Origin: JBBDMX01 sp040878035
GTDB lineage: Bacteria; Planctomycetota; Phycisphaerae; Phycisphaerales; Phycisphaeraceae
Direction: 5' to 3'
Assembly: GCA_040878035.1 (NCBI GenBank)
Contig: JBBDMX010000091.1
Span: 5,518 to 69,517, forward strand
Length of the DNA stretch: 64,000 nt
Within the stretch, counting starts at the first letter, position 1. Each line of letters begins with the position of its first letter. The notes under the pieces were generated by a model, which was given only the letters and a program-made list of their open reading frames with translations, did not search any database and had not been told where the DNA came from. Both the position numbers and the translations under genes were made by a program. Below, in pieces: positions 1-6,860 of the stretch.

Positions 1-2
1 AA

Positions 3-134
3 AACCCCAGGGGGGATGTACCCACCCGCTACCGGCGCATCGCCGGCCTGCTGGCGCGCCGCGGCTTCGACGCCGACGTCATCGAGCAGGCGATCACCGG
101 CATGCCGGAGTTCGAGATGGACCGGATGGACTAA
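3..134 (+). CDS. recX: RecX family regulatory protein, C-terminal fragment
   Basis: The reading frame is open from the first bases of the window and stops with TAA at 132-134. The visible end contains RRIAGLLARRGFDADVIEQA, which matches the last helical repeat of RecX (hydrophobic residues, then LARRGF, then DVI). RecX binds RecA filaments and modulates recombination. The N-terminal two thirds lie outside the window, so this is a partial gene at the edge. The identification rests on about 30 residues and is good but not certain. The next gene, moaC, is convergent. Confidence 0.75.
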   Translation, partial: NPRGDVPTRYRRIAGLLARRGFDADVIEQAITGMPEFEMDRMD

Positions 135-181
135 TCGCAGTAACAGGGGATGGTGCTCCCAAGCCGGGACAGAGGCTTTGC

Positions 182-219
182 GCCGCCCCGGGTTATGCAC
201 GCTCGGACCCCGGGGCGGC
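182..219. terminator. GC-rich hairpin between recX and moaC
   Basis: Bases 182-192 (GCCGCCCCGGG) are perfectly complementary to 209-219, giving an 11-bp stem with a 16-nt loop between two convergent genes. There is no T-run, so a bidirectional terminator is an inference from position. It could equally be a REP-type palindrome. Confidence 0.4.
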
Positions 220-259
220 ACTCGCCCAGAGCGGCGAGTTCTGCCCCGGCTTGCCTGGC

Positions 260-781
260 TTATTGCGGTTGCTGCTTCCGCTTCTCCACCAGCCTCACAT
301 TCGTCACCCGCATCGACTTGTCAACCGCCTTGGTCATGTCGTAGAGCGTCAGGCAGGCGATGGCGACGGCGACGAGGGCTTCCATTTCGACGCCGGTGCG
401 GGCGGTGAGCGACGCGGTGGCGGTGACGGTGAGCGTGTCGGGGGCGGTGCGGGCAAAGTCCACCGCCACGTGATCCAGCGGCAGGGAATGGCACAGGGGG
501 ATCAGTTCATCGGTGCGTTTGGCGGCGGCGATGCCCGCCAGGCGTGCGGCCGCCAAGGCCTCGCCCTTAGGCAGGTCGCCTTTCATCAGCCGATCCAGCG
601 TCGCCGGCGCGGCCACGAAATCACCGGCGGCGACGGCGGTGCGGCGAACGATGGGCTTGTCGCCCACATCGACCATGCGCAGGTGGCCTTGGGCGTCGAG
701 GTGGGTGAGGGGTGCGATTTCGGATTTCGGATTTCGGATTTCGGATTTGGAGCCGGATCGGCGCGGCATAGTGTACTCCAA
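260..781 (-). CDS. moaC: Cyclic pyranopterin monophosphate synthase MoaC
   Basis: MoaC converts 3',8-cyclo-7,8-dihydro-GTP to cyclic pyranopterin monophosphate in molybdenum cofactor synthesis, in the cytoplasm. The protein is 173 residues, near the usual 160. It shows the family landmarks LTHLDAQGHLRMVDVGDK near the N-terminus, LIPLCHSLPLDHV in the middle (substrate-binding His) and GVEMEALVAVA followed by LYDMTKAVDK. The first 22 residues are not MoaC sequence: they include KSEIRNPKSEI, encoded by a TTTCGGAT tandem repeat. No other molybdopterin genes are visible nearby. The N-terminal start is uncertain because the repeat may have replaced the original start region; the function is confident. 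Confidence 0.93.
   Translation of the reverse strand: MEYTMPRRSGSKSEIRNPKSEIAPLTHLDAQGHLRMVDVGDKPIVRRTAVAAGDFVAAPATLDRLMKGDLPKGEALAAARLAGIAAAKRTDELIPLCHSLPLDHVAVDFARTAPDTLTVTATASLTARTGVEMEALVAVAIACLTLYDMTKAVDKSMRVTNVRLVEKRKQQPQ
716..750. repeat. TTTCGGAT tandem repeat (KSEIRNP/FRISDFGF type) in moaC
   Basis: About four tandem copies of GATTTCG-type units lie inside the 5' end of moaC and are read in frame as KSEIRNPKSEI. The same unit recurs at 845-906, 12170-12233, 20753-20780 and 61382-61445. Confidence 0.85.
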
Positions 782-844
782 GGTCCGGTGGTTTGGCTGA
801 CAGGAGCGGTTACAATACCCCCCATGGTAACGCCCATGCTGCCC

Positions 845-906
845 CTAAATCCGAAAGCCGCAATCCGACGGCTTCAACAGCGGGTCCTCCCGCTAAATCC
901 GAAATC
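845..906. repeat. Long form of the AAATCCGAAA repeat
   Basis: This 62-bp element reads AAATCCGAAA, then a spacer containing GGCTTCAACAGCGGGTCCT, then CGCTAAATCCGAAAT. The spacer and both flanks recur almost identically, inverted, at 61382-61445 inside ccsBA. It lies just before the signal peptide of the PEGA lipoprotein. Confidence 0.8.
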
Positions 907-916
907 GGTGCGCACC

Positions 917-1426
917 ATGCTGGGCCTCTTGACCATCGTCTCCATCGCCCTTGCCGGCTGTGTCGAGCGCACCATCAGCATCACCTCCGAACCTTCCGGG
1001 GCGTTGGTACATTTGAATGATGAGGAGGTCGGGCGGACGCCGCTGATCGTGCCCTTTACGTTCTATGGCGTGTATGACGTTCGCGTGGAGCACGAACCAG
1101 TGTGGGTCAGTCCGCTGGAGGCCGCCGCGATGCTCAACACCGGCCCCAGCGACATCGTCCATCGCATCGAGACGGGCGAGTTGGAGAGCCGGCAGCGCGA
1201 CGGCGGCGAGCAGGTGCGCCTCTACTACAAGCCGCTATGGACCAAATCCGGCTCGGACATGCCCTGGTGGGAAGTGCCCGGCCCGGACCTGATCGCCGAG
1301 GCCATCCCCAACGTCAAGTCCCAACTCAAGTGGCACTACACGCTCGAACCGGCGGCCCCGGCCGACCCGGATGTGCTGGTCGATCACGCCCAGCAGATGC
1401 GGGCGTTACTGCAAAAAGGCGAGTGA
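917..1426 (+). CDS. PEGA-domain lipoprotein
   Basis: The start at ATG 917 gives a lipoprotein signal (MLGLLTIVSIALAGC) with an LAGC lipobox, so the mature protein should be lipid-anchored in the envelope. After the Cys comes a PEGA-type domain, ISITSEPSGALVHLND, then GRTPLIVPFTFYGVYDVRVE. The C-terminal 90 residues are unknown and contain LYYKPLW and WWEVPGPD. PEGA domains are found in surface-associated proteins, but no substrate can be named. The frame stays open upstream (ATG 824, GTG 908), but that stretch is the 845-906 repeat, so the later start is preferred. No clear ribosome binding site is seen. Confidence 0.75.
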   Translation: MLGLLTIVSIALAGCVERTISITSEPSGALVHLNDEEVGRTPLIVPFTFYGVYDVRVEHEPVWVSPLEAAAMLNTGPSDIVHRIETGELESRQRDGGEQVRLYYKPLWTKSGSDMPWWEVPGPDLIAEAIPNVKSQLKWHYTLEPAAPADPDVLVDHAQQMRALLQKGE

Positions 1427-1446
1427 GCCAGGGAAACGGCCTGTGG

Positions 1447-1557
1447 CCCTTTGGAGTGCGGCGGCCTTGACGCCGCTTTGGCTCTTCGGGAAGCTCGCCA
1501 CAGCCAATCGCTCCGCCACAAGCCAAAGCGGTGTCAAAGCCACCGCAGTCCAAAGTG
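1447..1557. repeat. REP-like inverted repeat with 37-bp arms
   Basis: Arms at 1447-1483 (TTTGGAGTGCGGCGGCC...) and 1521-1557 are about 90% complementary, separated by 37 nt. The same family, with the same CGCTCCGC loop core, occurs at 50822-50918 inside a membrane protein gene. It fills the gap between two convergent genes. Confidence 0.85.
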
Positions 1558-1613
1558 GCGGCCACCGCAACCCAATCAATCCACCTGTACTTGCCCGGCG
1601 CAGTGGGCCTTCA

Positions 1614-2003
1614 TCACGGCAACGGCCGCCGCACGATCAGGTACTCCTCCACCACGCGACCGCCGATCAGGTGTTCCTGGATAATCCGCTCCAGCACCGG
1701 CGGATCGCACTGGCGATACCAGGCGCCTTCGGGATAGACCACGGCGATCGGCCCGCCTTCGCAGATGCGCAGACAGTTGGTCTTGGTGCGGTAGATGCCG
1801 CCCTGGTCCACCAGTTTCAGTTCCTTGAGCCGGCGCTTGAGGTATTCCCACGCCACCAACCCGCGCTCCTTTTCACAGCAATGCGGCTTGGTCTGGTCGC
1901 AGCAGAGGAAGATGTGGCGGCGAATGGCGGGCACGCCGAGGGATCGGGCCACGGCCTGTTGATGGGCGATGTCCAGCGGCGGGGTCGGAGCGGGATCGGG
2001 CAT
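1614..2003 (-). CDS. (2Fe-2S) ferredoxin domain protein, thioredoxin-like fold
   Basis: This 129-residue protein has the pattern of thioredoxin-like [2Fe-2S] ferredoxins. HIFLCCDQTKPHCC supplies Cys residues near residue 35, and TNCLRICEGGPIAVVYPEG near residue 80 supplies the second pair. WYRQCDP follows, as in this family. It probably carries electrons in the cytoplasm; the partner is unknown. The gene is divergent from the DUF971 gene at 2024, with only 20 bp between them, so they may share a regulatory region. Confidence 0.88.
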   Translation of the reverse strand: MPDPAPTPPLDIAHQQAVARSLGVPAIRRHIFLCCDQTKPHCCEKERGLVAWEYLKRRLKELKLVDQGGIYRTKTNCLRICEGGPIAVVYPEGAWYRQCDPPVLERIIQEHLIGGRVVEEYLIVRRPLP

Positions 2004-2023
2004 TGCGAATATGATACGGGCTC

Positions 2024-2365
2024 ATGACCGCTCAAACCTCGAATCGTCCGCGACACCTGGACCTGAAAAAAGACAAAGGCCTGACCGTCACCTGGCAGGA
2101 CGGCTCGACCACGTTCTATCCCATCGCGTACCTGCGGCGGATGTCGCCCTCGGCCGACATGCGCGAGCTGCGCAAGGAAATGGCGCAGAACCCGCTAACC
2201 GTGCTGCCTGCGGGCATGGGCCAGTCCAGCCAGCCGCTCACCGCCACGAAGATCGAGATGGTGGGCCACTACGCGGTGAAGATCACCTTCTCCGATGGCC
2301 ATGATACCGGCCTGTATTCGTGGGAGTACCTGCGGCAGATCGCGCCGAAGGAGCAGAAGTCTTGA
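2024..2365 (+). CDS. DUF971 (GBBH-like N-terminal domain) protein
   Basis: The protein has 113 residues and the DUF971 pattern: LTVTWQDGSTTFYPIAYLRR near residue 20 and YAVKITFSDGHDTGLYSWEYLR near the C-terminus. This fold resembles the N-terminal domain of gamma-butyrobetaine hydroxylase. Stand-alone bacterial members are often linked to iron-sulfur assembly, but the role is unproved. Its stop TGA (2363-2365) overlaps the TTG start of the following thioesterase, so the two are probably translated together. Confidence 0.85.
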   Translation: MTAQTSNRPRHLDLKKDKGLTVTWQDGSTTFYPIAYLRRMSPSADMRELRKEMAQNPLTVLPAGMGQSSQPLTATKIEMVGHYAVKITFSDGHDTGLYSWEYLRQIAPKEQKS

Positions 2366-2850
2366 GCGACGGTCACGAACAGCCCCTGCTCGAGCCCGCC
2401 TCGCTGCGCACCGACACGGGCGAAACGCTGGTGCTCGATGTCACAGACGCTTTCCTTTATTCGCTGGTGGCCGAGGCGTCGGACATGGATGGCCAGGGCC
2501 ACGTGAACAACGCGGTGTACGTGCGCTGGATGGATCGTGCCGCCTACGCCCATTCACAGGCCGTGGGCTACGACGTGGCGCGATACCGGCAGTTGGGCAC
2601 CTCCTTCGTCGTGCGCCGGCACGAGATCGACTACTACAGCCCTGCGTATGCCGGCGACCCCATTGTCGTGGCCACCTGGCCCTGCGCCATGGAAAAGTTC
2701 ACCGCGCTGCGCCGCCACCAGATCATCCGCCCCAGCGATGGCCGCACGCTGGCTCGGGCCCTGACCACGTGGATCTACCTGGATGTGCGCCGCAATCGGC
2801 CCCATCGCATCCCGGCGGAAATGATCGCGGCGTTTCGGCCCCGGGGCTGA
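2362..2850 (+). CDS. Acyl-CoA thioesterase, 4HBT (FadM/YbgC) family
   Basis: This hot-dog fold thioesterase hydrolyses acyl-CoA type thioesters in the cytoplasm. The catalytic segment is DMDGQGHVNNAVYVRWMD, matching the family pattern D-x-x-GHVNN-x-x-Y. Downstream VRRHEIDYYSPAYAGD is also typical. The proposed start is TTG 2362, which overlaps the stop of the upstream gene and is preceded by AAGGAG at about 2348-2353. This gives 162 residues, close to the family norm. Substrate specificity cannot be read from the sequence. Confidence 0.88.
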   Translation: MSDGHEQPLLEPASLRTDTGETLVLDVTDAFLYSLVAEASDMDGQGHVNNAVYVRWMDRAAYAHSQAVGYDVARYRQLGTSFVVRRHEIDYYSPAYAGDPIVVATWPCAMEKFTALRRHQIIRPSDGRTLARALTTWIYLDVRRNRPHRIPAEMIAAFRPRG

Positions 2851-2912
2851 CGCCGGGCCGGGCGGCGACGCTCGTCACCCTTTTTTTCTTCCCCGTCACT
2901 GCTAGCAAAGTC

Positions 2913-2946
2913 AAGCATTTAACGCTAATCTCACGATTACATAACA
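2913..2946 (+). promoter_or_regulatory. Candidate Pho box upstream of the porin
   Basis: The segment contains 11-bp-spaced units AGCATTTAACG, CTAATCTCACG and ATTACATAACA. Similar units CTCACGCATCG, CTAACTCGACG and CTAACAATTCG lie upstream of pstS on the other strand. PhoB-type regulators bind direct repeats with 11-bp spacing, so a Pho box is a reasonable inference. The motif is not the enterobacterial CTGTCAT. Confidence 0.4.
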
Positions 2947-3024
2947 GAAGGCTCATGTGTCTGATTTAGGCTTTGCACGTCAAATGGTCTTTCAGAGACA
3001 GCAACCTCTTTTTGGAGATCCCGC

Positions 3025-4485
3025 ATGAGCCGCATTCGAACCGCAGGAATTCTTGGAGGGGCCGTACTGTGCGGTCTTTCGTCGCTAGCCCAGGCCGACC
3101 CGGCCCAGCAACCGCAGGACGTTTCGTCGCGCATCGCCGCCTTGGAGGCGCAGGTGTCGCAACTCAAGGGCGAGAGCTGGCTGACCGAGCGCCGCGCCGA
3201 GGAAGTCAAGACCCTGGTCCGCGAAGTGCTCGCCGACGCCGACACCCGCGCCAGCCTCCAGGGCGACGGCATCACCGCCGGCTACGACGGCAAGAACTTC
3301 ATGCTGTCCAACGCTGACAAGACCTTTCTGATGACGATTTCCGGGCAGATCCAGTTCCGCTACATCTACAACCACCGCGAGAACACCAGCACGAGCACGA
3401 CGCTGGGCACCGGCCCGGGCGCCACGGCCGGCAGCCCCGCGGTCACGACCTCCTCGACCAGCACCGCCGACGCGGACCAGCACGGCTTCCAGGTCCGCCG
3501 AACCAAGTTGAATATCGCCGGTTACGTGGGCAACCCCAAGATCACCTATGACATCGTGCTGGCCGCCGAGCGCGACACCGAACTGGTCTACCTGGAAGAC
3601 GTGGTCCTGGGCTACAAGGTGATGGACAACCTGGAAATCCGCGGCGGGCGCTACAAGCAGCCGTTCCTCCGTGAAGAGCTGACCAGCTCCAAGCGGCAGA
3701 CGGCGGTGGAACGGTCGTCCTTCAACGAGTTTTTCACGCTCAACCGCGGCGAAGGCGTGGGCGCGACCTGGAGCAGCGAGATGATCAAGGTCGCCGCCAT
3801 GTTCCACGATGGCGCCCAGTCGGGCGAAGTGGGCGGGGTGAGCAATGAGTTTAGCGCCGGCCCCGCCGATCTGGCGGTCGCCGCCCGCGTGGACGTCAAG
3901 CTCCTGGGCGAGAGCAACTGGAAGCAGATGGACGACTTTGCCGCCTGGAAGGGTGAGCCGCTGGCCATCTTCCTGGGTGCCGCGGTGGACTACGAGCGCG
4001 GCCGCGAGGGCGATGCCCAGGGCACCGTCGGCTGGGACGACATGGTCAGCTACACGATCGACGGCTCGGTGGAATACCAGGGTATCAATCTCTACGCCGC
4101 CTTTGCGGGGCGCCACATCTCCAGCGCCAGCGCCGGAGCGCCGAGCACCCTGGAAGACTTCGGCTTCCTGGTCCAGGGCGGCTACATGATCAACGACAAG
4201 GTCGAGCCCTTCGTCCGCTATGAGTGGATTTCCCCCGATGGCCCGGGCCTGACCGATGTGCAGATCGTCACCGTCGGCGCCAACTACTACATCAAGAAGC
4301 ACAACGCCAAGTTCACCGTGGATTTGGTCTGGGGCATGGATCCCTTGCGCTTCCCCAGCAGCAGCGTGGCGGCCCGCACCAGCACCTCGGGCAGCCCGAC
4401 TTCCTCCGGCCTGGGGCTTCAGTCCGACATCGCCTCGCAGGAAAACCAGATCGCCATTCGGGCCCAGTTCCAGTTGCTGTTCTAA
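3025..4485 (+). CDS. Phosphate-selective porin, OprO/OprP family
   Basis: An outer-membrane beta-barrel of 486 residues. It starts with a signal peptide ending near AQA at residue 24. An N-terminal coiled coil follows (SRIAALEAQVSQLKGES), as in OprO/P trimers, and then barrel strands such as ISGQIQFRYIY and FEVRGGRY-like segments. The last residue is Phe (FQLLF), the usual signal for outer-membrane assembly. GGAG at 3014-3017 is well placed for ATG 3025. A Ser/Thr-rich loop near residues 115-150 is probably surface exposed. It lies just before phoB-phoR, with a candidate Pho box upstream and a terminator downstream, which supports a role in phosphate uptake. The exact anion preference is inferred. 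Confidence 0.88.
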   Translation: MSRIRTAGILGGAVLCGLSSLAQADPAQQPQDVSSRIAALEAQVSQLKGESWLTERRAEEVKTLVREVLADADTRASLQGDGITAGYDGKNFMLSNADKTFLMTISGQIQFRYIYNHRENTSTSTTLGTGPGATAGSPAVTTSSTSTADADQHGFQVRRTKLNIAGYVGNPKITYDIVLAAERDTELVYLEDVVLGYKVMDNLEIRGGRYKQPFLREELTSSKRQTAVERSSFNEFFTLNRGEGVGATWSSEMIKVAAMFHDGAQSGEVGGVSNEFSAGPADLAVAARVDVKLLGESNWKQMDDFAAWKGEPLAIFLGAAVDYERGREGDAQGTVGWDDMVSYTIDGSVEYQGINLYAAFAGRHISSASAGAPSTLEDFGFLVQGGYMINDKVEPFVRYEWISPDGPGLTDVQIVTVGANYYIKKHNAKFTVDLVWGMDPLRFPSSSVAARTSTSGSPTSSGLGLQSDIASQENQIAIRAQFQLLF

Positions 4486-4541
4486 GACGTTCCCGATTTT
4501 CGACCAGGACCGCAGACCTTCTGACGGTCAAACGTCTCTCC

Positions 4542-4578
4542 AGCGATCCAGTGGCCACCACCCTGGATCGCTTTTTTT
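4542..4578 (+). terminator. Rho-independent terminator after the porin gene
   Basis: AGCGATCCAG (4542-4551) pairs with CTGGATCGCT (4563-4572), and the stem runs into seven T residues. It should end the porin transcript and insulate phoB-phoR from it. Confidence 0.88.
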
Positions 4579-4624
4579 CTGGGGAAGTCAGAGCCGCGCC
4601 ATGCAGAAACCAAGGAGCCATGCT

Positions 4625-5377
4625 GTGCCCAGCACCGCAATCCAGGACGCCAAGGCCAAGCGCAAAGTCACGCCCGACACCGGCCGGGGCCACCTGCTAG
4701 TGGTCGAGGACGAGCAGGACCTCCAGGACCTGGTGCGCTACAACCTGGAACGCAACGGCTACCGGGTGTCGGCCGTGGACAGCGGCGAAAAGGCCCTGAA
4801 GCTGGTCCGCGCCGAGATTCCCGAATTGATCGTCCTGGACCTCATGCTGCCGGGGATGGACGGCCTGGAGTTCTGCCGCATGGTCAAGGCCGATCCGGCG
4901 CTGGCGACGATCCCCATCATCATGCTCACCGCCAAGAGCGAAGAGGCCGACGTGGTGACCGGGCTGGAGCTGGGCGCCGACGATTACGTGACCAAGCCAT
5001 TCTCCCCGCGCGTGCTGCTGGCGCGGGTCAAGGCGGTGATGCGACGGGGCGGCGGCGAGCCGTTGACGGAAGCAGCGGCGGCCAACGAGGACATCCGCAT
5101 CCGCGAACTGCGCATTAGGCCTGATCGCCACGAGGTGACCGTCGAAGACGAGCCGGTGGAGCTGACCGCCACTGAGTTCCGCCTGTTGCGCCTGCTGGCG
5201 GCGCGGCCGGGACGCGTTTTCACCCGCCAGCAGATCATCGAGGCCATCCACGGCAAGTTCGCCGCCGTCACCGACCGCTCGGTCGACGTCCAGGTCGTCG
5301 CCCTGCGGCGAAAACTAGGCACCGCCGGCGCCGATATCCAGACCGTCCGCGGCGTGGGCTATCGCTACCGCGAGTAG
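4625..5377 (+). CDS. phoB: PhoB-like response regulator
   Basis: An OmpR/PhoB-family regulator. The receiver domain begins at LLVVEDEQDL, with phospho-acceptor Asp72 in VLDLMLPGMDG, Thr in MLTAKSEE and Lys in VTKPFSP. The C-terminal winged-helix domain has LTATEFRLLRLLAARPGRVF and ends in VRGVGYRYRE. GTG 4625 is chosen because AAGGAG lies 7 nt upstream; ATG 4601 in the same frame would add eight residues. It is followed 37 nt later by the sensor kinase gene. With the porin upstream and pst genes in the same window, a phosphate-starvation regulator is the best reading. The regulon is inferred. Confidence 0.9.
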   Translation: MPSTAIQDAKAKRKVTPDTGRGHLLVVEDEQDLQDLVRYNLERNGYRVSAVDSGEKALKLVRAEIPELIVLDLMLPGMDGLEFCRMVKADPALATIPIIMLTAKSEEADVVTGLELGADDYVTKPFSPRVLLARVKAVMRRGGGEPLTEAAAANEDIRIRELRIRPDRHEVTVEDEPVELTATEFRLLRLLAARPGRVFTRQQIIEAIHGKFAAVTDRSVDVQVVALRRKLGTAGADIQTVRGVGYRYRE

Positions 5378-5414
5378 ATCGCGCCAGCCATGCTCACTTC
5401 CGTGAGCATGTATC

Positions 5415-6770
5415 ATGTTCCCATTGTTCCACCCACCACCCCTCATCACGTTAGCCAGCAATAACCCCTCCACCGCCGGCGTATGGATCGGCTTGCTGCT
5501 GGCGGCGGTCGTCGCCCTGTTTTGCGGCTGCATCATCTATTACCTCAACCATCGCCTGGCGCGGCTCAAACGCGGCGCCATCCGCTTTGCCCAGGGCGAC
5601 CTGTCGCAGCGCCTCTCCACCGAAGGCCCCCCCGAAATCGCCGGACTGGCCGAGGCGCTCAACCGCATGGCGAGCCAGCTCGAGGAACGCATCGCCGCCG
5701 TCGTCAATCAACGCAACGAACTCCAGGCCGTGCTCGCCAGCATGGTCGAAGGCGTGCTGGCGATCGACACCGACGAGCGCGTGCTGTCGATGAATCAGGC
5801 CGCCGCCCATCTGCTGGGCCTGCGCGTGGACCTGGCGCTGAGCCGGCCCATCCAGGAACTGGTGCGCAACCCGGCCCTTCAGGAACTCGTCGCCCAGTCG
5901 CTTTCGAGCCACCCCACCGTGCAGGGCCACATCGTCCTGCGCGTGGGCACGCCCGGCGACGCCGGTAACCCCGGCGACCTGCGCCAGGACCATCACCTGG
6001 CGGTAAGCGGCACGGCCCTGGTGGACGACGCCGGCCGACGTATCGGCGCGGTCATCGTGCTGCACGACGTGACCGATATCCGCCGCCTCGAAGCCGTGCG
6101 CCGCGACTTTGTCGCCAACGTCTCCCACGAGATCAAGACGCCCGTCGCCGCCATCAAGGCCGCCGCCGAGACCATCATCGACGCCCAGGAGGAAAGCAAC
6201 GAAGACAGCGTGCGCTTCCTGCACATCATCACTCGCCAGGCCGACCGGCTCAACGCGCTGGTCGAGGACCTGCTGGCGCTGGCGCGCATCGAGCAGGATG
6301 CCGAGCAGCAGAAGATTCAAATGGAGCCGGCGTCCGTCGCCCAGGTGATCGATGCGGCCGTGGAGAGCTGTCGGTCCCTGGCGGAGGAACGCTCCGTCCG
6401 CCTTCAGACGATCTGCCCGCCCGACCTGATGGTGAAGATGAACCATGGCATGCTCGAGCGCGCGGTGCTCAACCTCGTGGACAATGCCGTCAAGTATTGC
6501 CCCGCCGACACGCAGGTGCGCATCGTCGCCGAGGCGATGGAGCAGCAGGTAGTAATCTCGATATCCGATCAGGGGCCGGGCATCGAGCCCGAGCACCTGC
6601 CGCGCATCTTCGAGCGCTTTTACCGGGTGGACAAGGCACGCTCACGCAAGGTCGGCGGCACCGGCCTGGGCCTGGCGATCGTCAAGCACGTCGCCCAGGC
6701 GCACCACGGCCGCGTCAGCGTGGAAAGCACCCGCGAGGGCAGCACCTTCCGCATTCATCTGCCCATCTAG
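5415..6770 (+). CDS. phoR: PhoR-like sensor histidine kinase
   Basis: A membrane kinase of 451 residues. One transmembrane helix spans about residues 23-44. A HAMP segment follows (LKRGAIRFAQGDLSQRL), then a PAS domain (residues about 100-220, LASMVEGVLAIDTDERV). HisKA has the phospho-acceptor His238 in NVSHEIKTPVAAIK. The ATPase has N box NLVDNAVKYCP, G1 DQGPGIEP, F box RIFERFYRVD and G2 GTGLGLAIVKH. There is almost no periplasmic sensor domain, as in PhoR proteins that sense through the Pst-PhoU complex. It should phosphorylate the adjacent PhoB. Confidence 0.92.
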   Translation: MFPLFHPPPLITLASNNPSTAGVWIGLLLAAVVALFCGCIIYYLNHRLARLKRGAIRFAQGDLSQRLSTEGPPEIAGLAEALNRMASQLEERIAAVVNQRNELQAVLASMVEGVLAIDTDERVLSMNQAAAHLLGLRVDLALSRPIQELVRNPALQELVAQSLSSHPTVQGHIVLRVGTPGDAGNPGDLRQDHHLAVSGTALVDDAGRRIGAVIVLHDVTDIRRLEAVRRDFVANVSHEIKTPVAAIKAAAETIIDAQEESNEDSVRFLHIITRQADRLNALVEDLLALARIEQDAEQQKIQMEPASVAQVIDAAVESCRSLAEERSVRLQTICPPDLMVKMNHGMLERAVLNLVDNAVKYCPADTQVRIVAEAMEQQVVISISDQGPGIEPEHLPRIFERFYRVDKARSRKVGGTGLGLAIVKHVAQAHHGRVSVESTREGSTFRIHLPI

Positions 6771-6774
6771 CTCA

Positions 6775-6851
6775 GCCGCTTGCGGCTTCGCGCCGACGCA
6801 CAATCAATCCGGACCACCGCAAACCAGCCCCTGCGCGAAGCCACAAGCGGC
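6775..6851. repeat. Inverted repeat between convergent phoR and addA
   Basis: Bases 6775-6793 (GCCGCTTGCGGCTTCGCGC) pair with 6833-6851 with one mismatch across a 39-nt loop. It may terminate both genes or be a REP-type element; there is no clear T-run. Confidence 0.6.
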
Positions 6852-6860
6852 GAAAGTCGC

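Noticed and set aside
251..916. Long plus-strand frame running into the PEGA lipoprotein
   Set aside because: It lies opposite moaC and has no family match; the lipoprotein signal peptide at 917 gives a better start.
2880..3024. Enterobacterial Pho box CTGTCAT upstream of the porin
   Set aside because: No good match is present; only the different CTAAC-type units with 11-bp spacing are seen.
3085..4302. 405-residue minus-strand frame opposite the porin
   Set aside because: It is the antisense of a recognisable porin and shows only GC-driven openness, with His/Val/Gly-rich low complexity.
4256..4624. N-terminal extension of phoB into the porin gene
   Set aside because: It overlaps the porin end and the terminator; the receiver domain and the AAGGAG site support a start at 4625.
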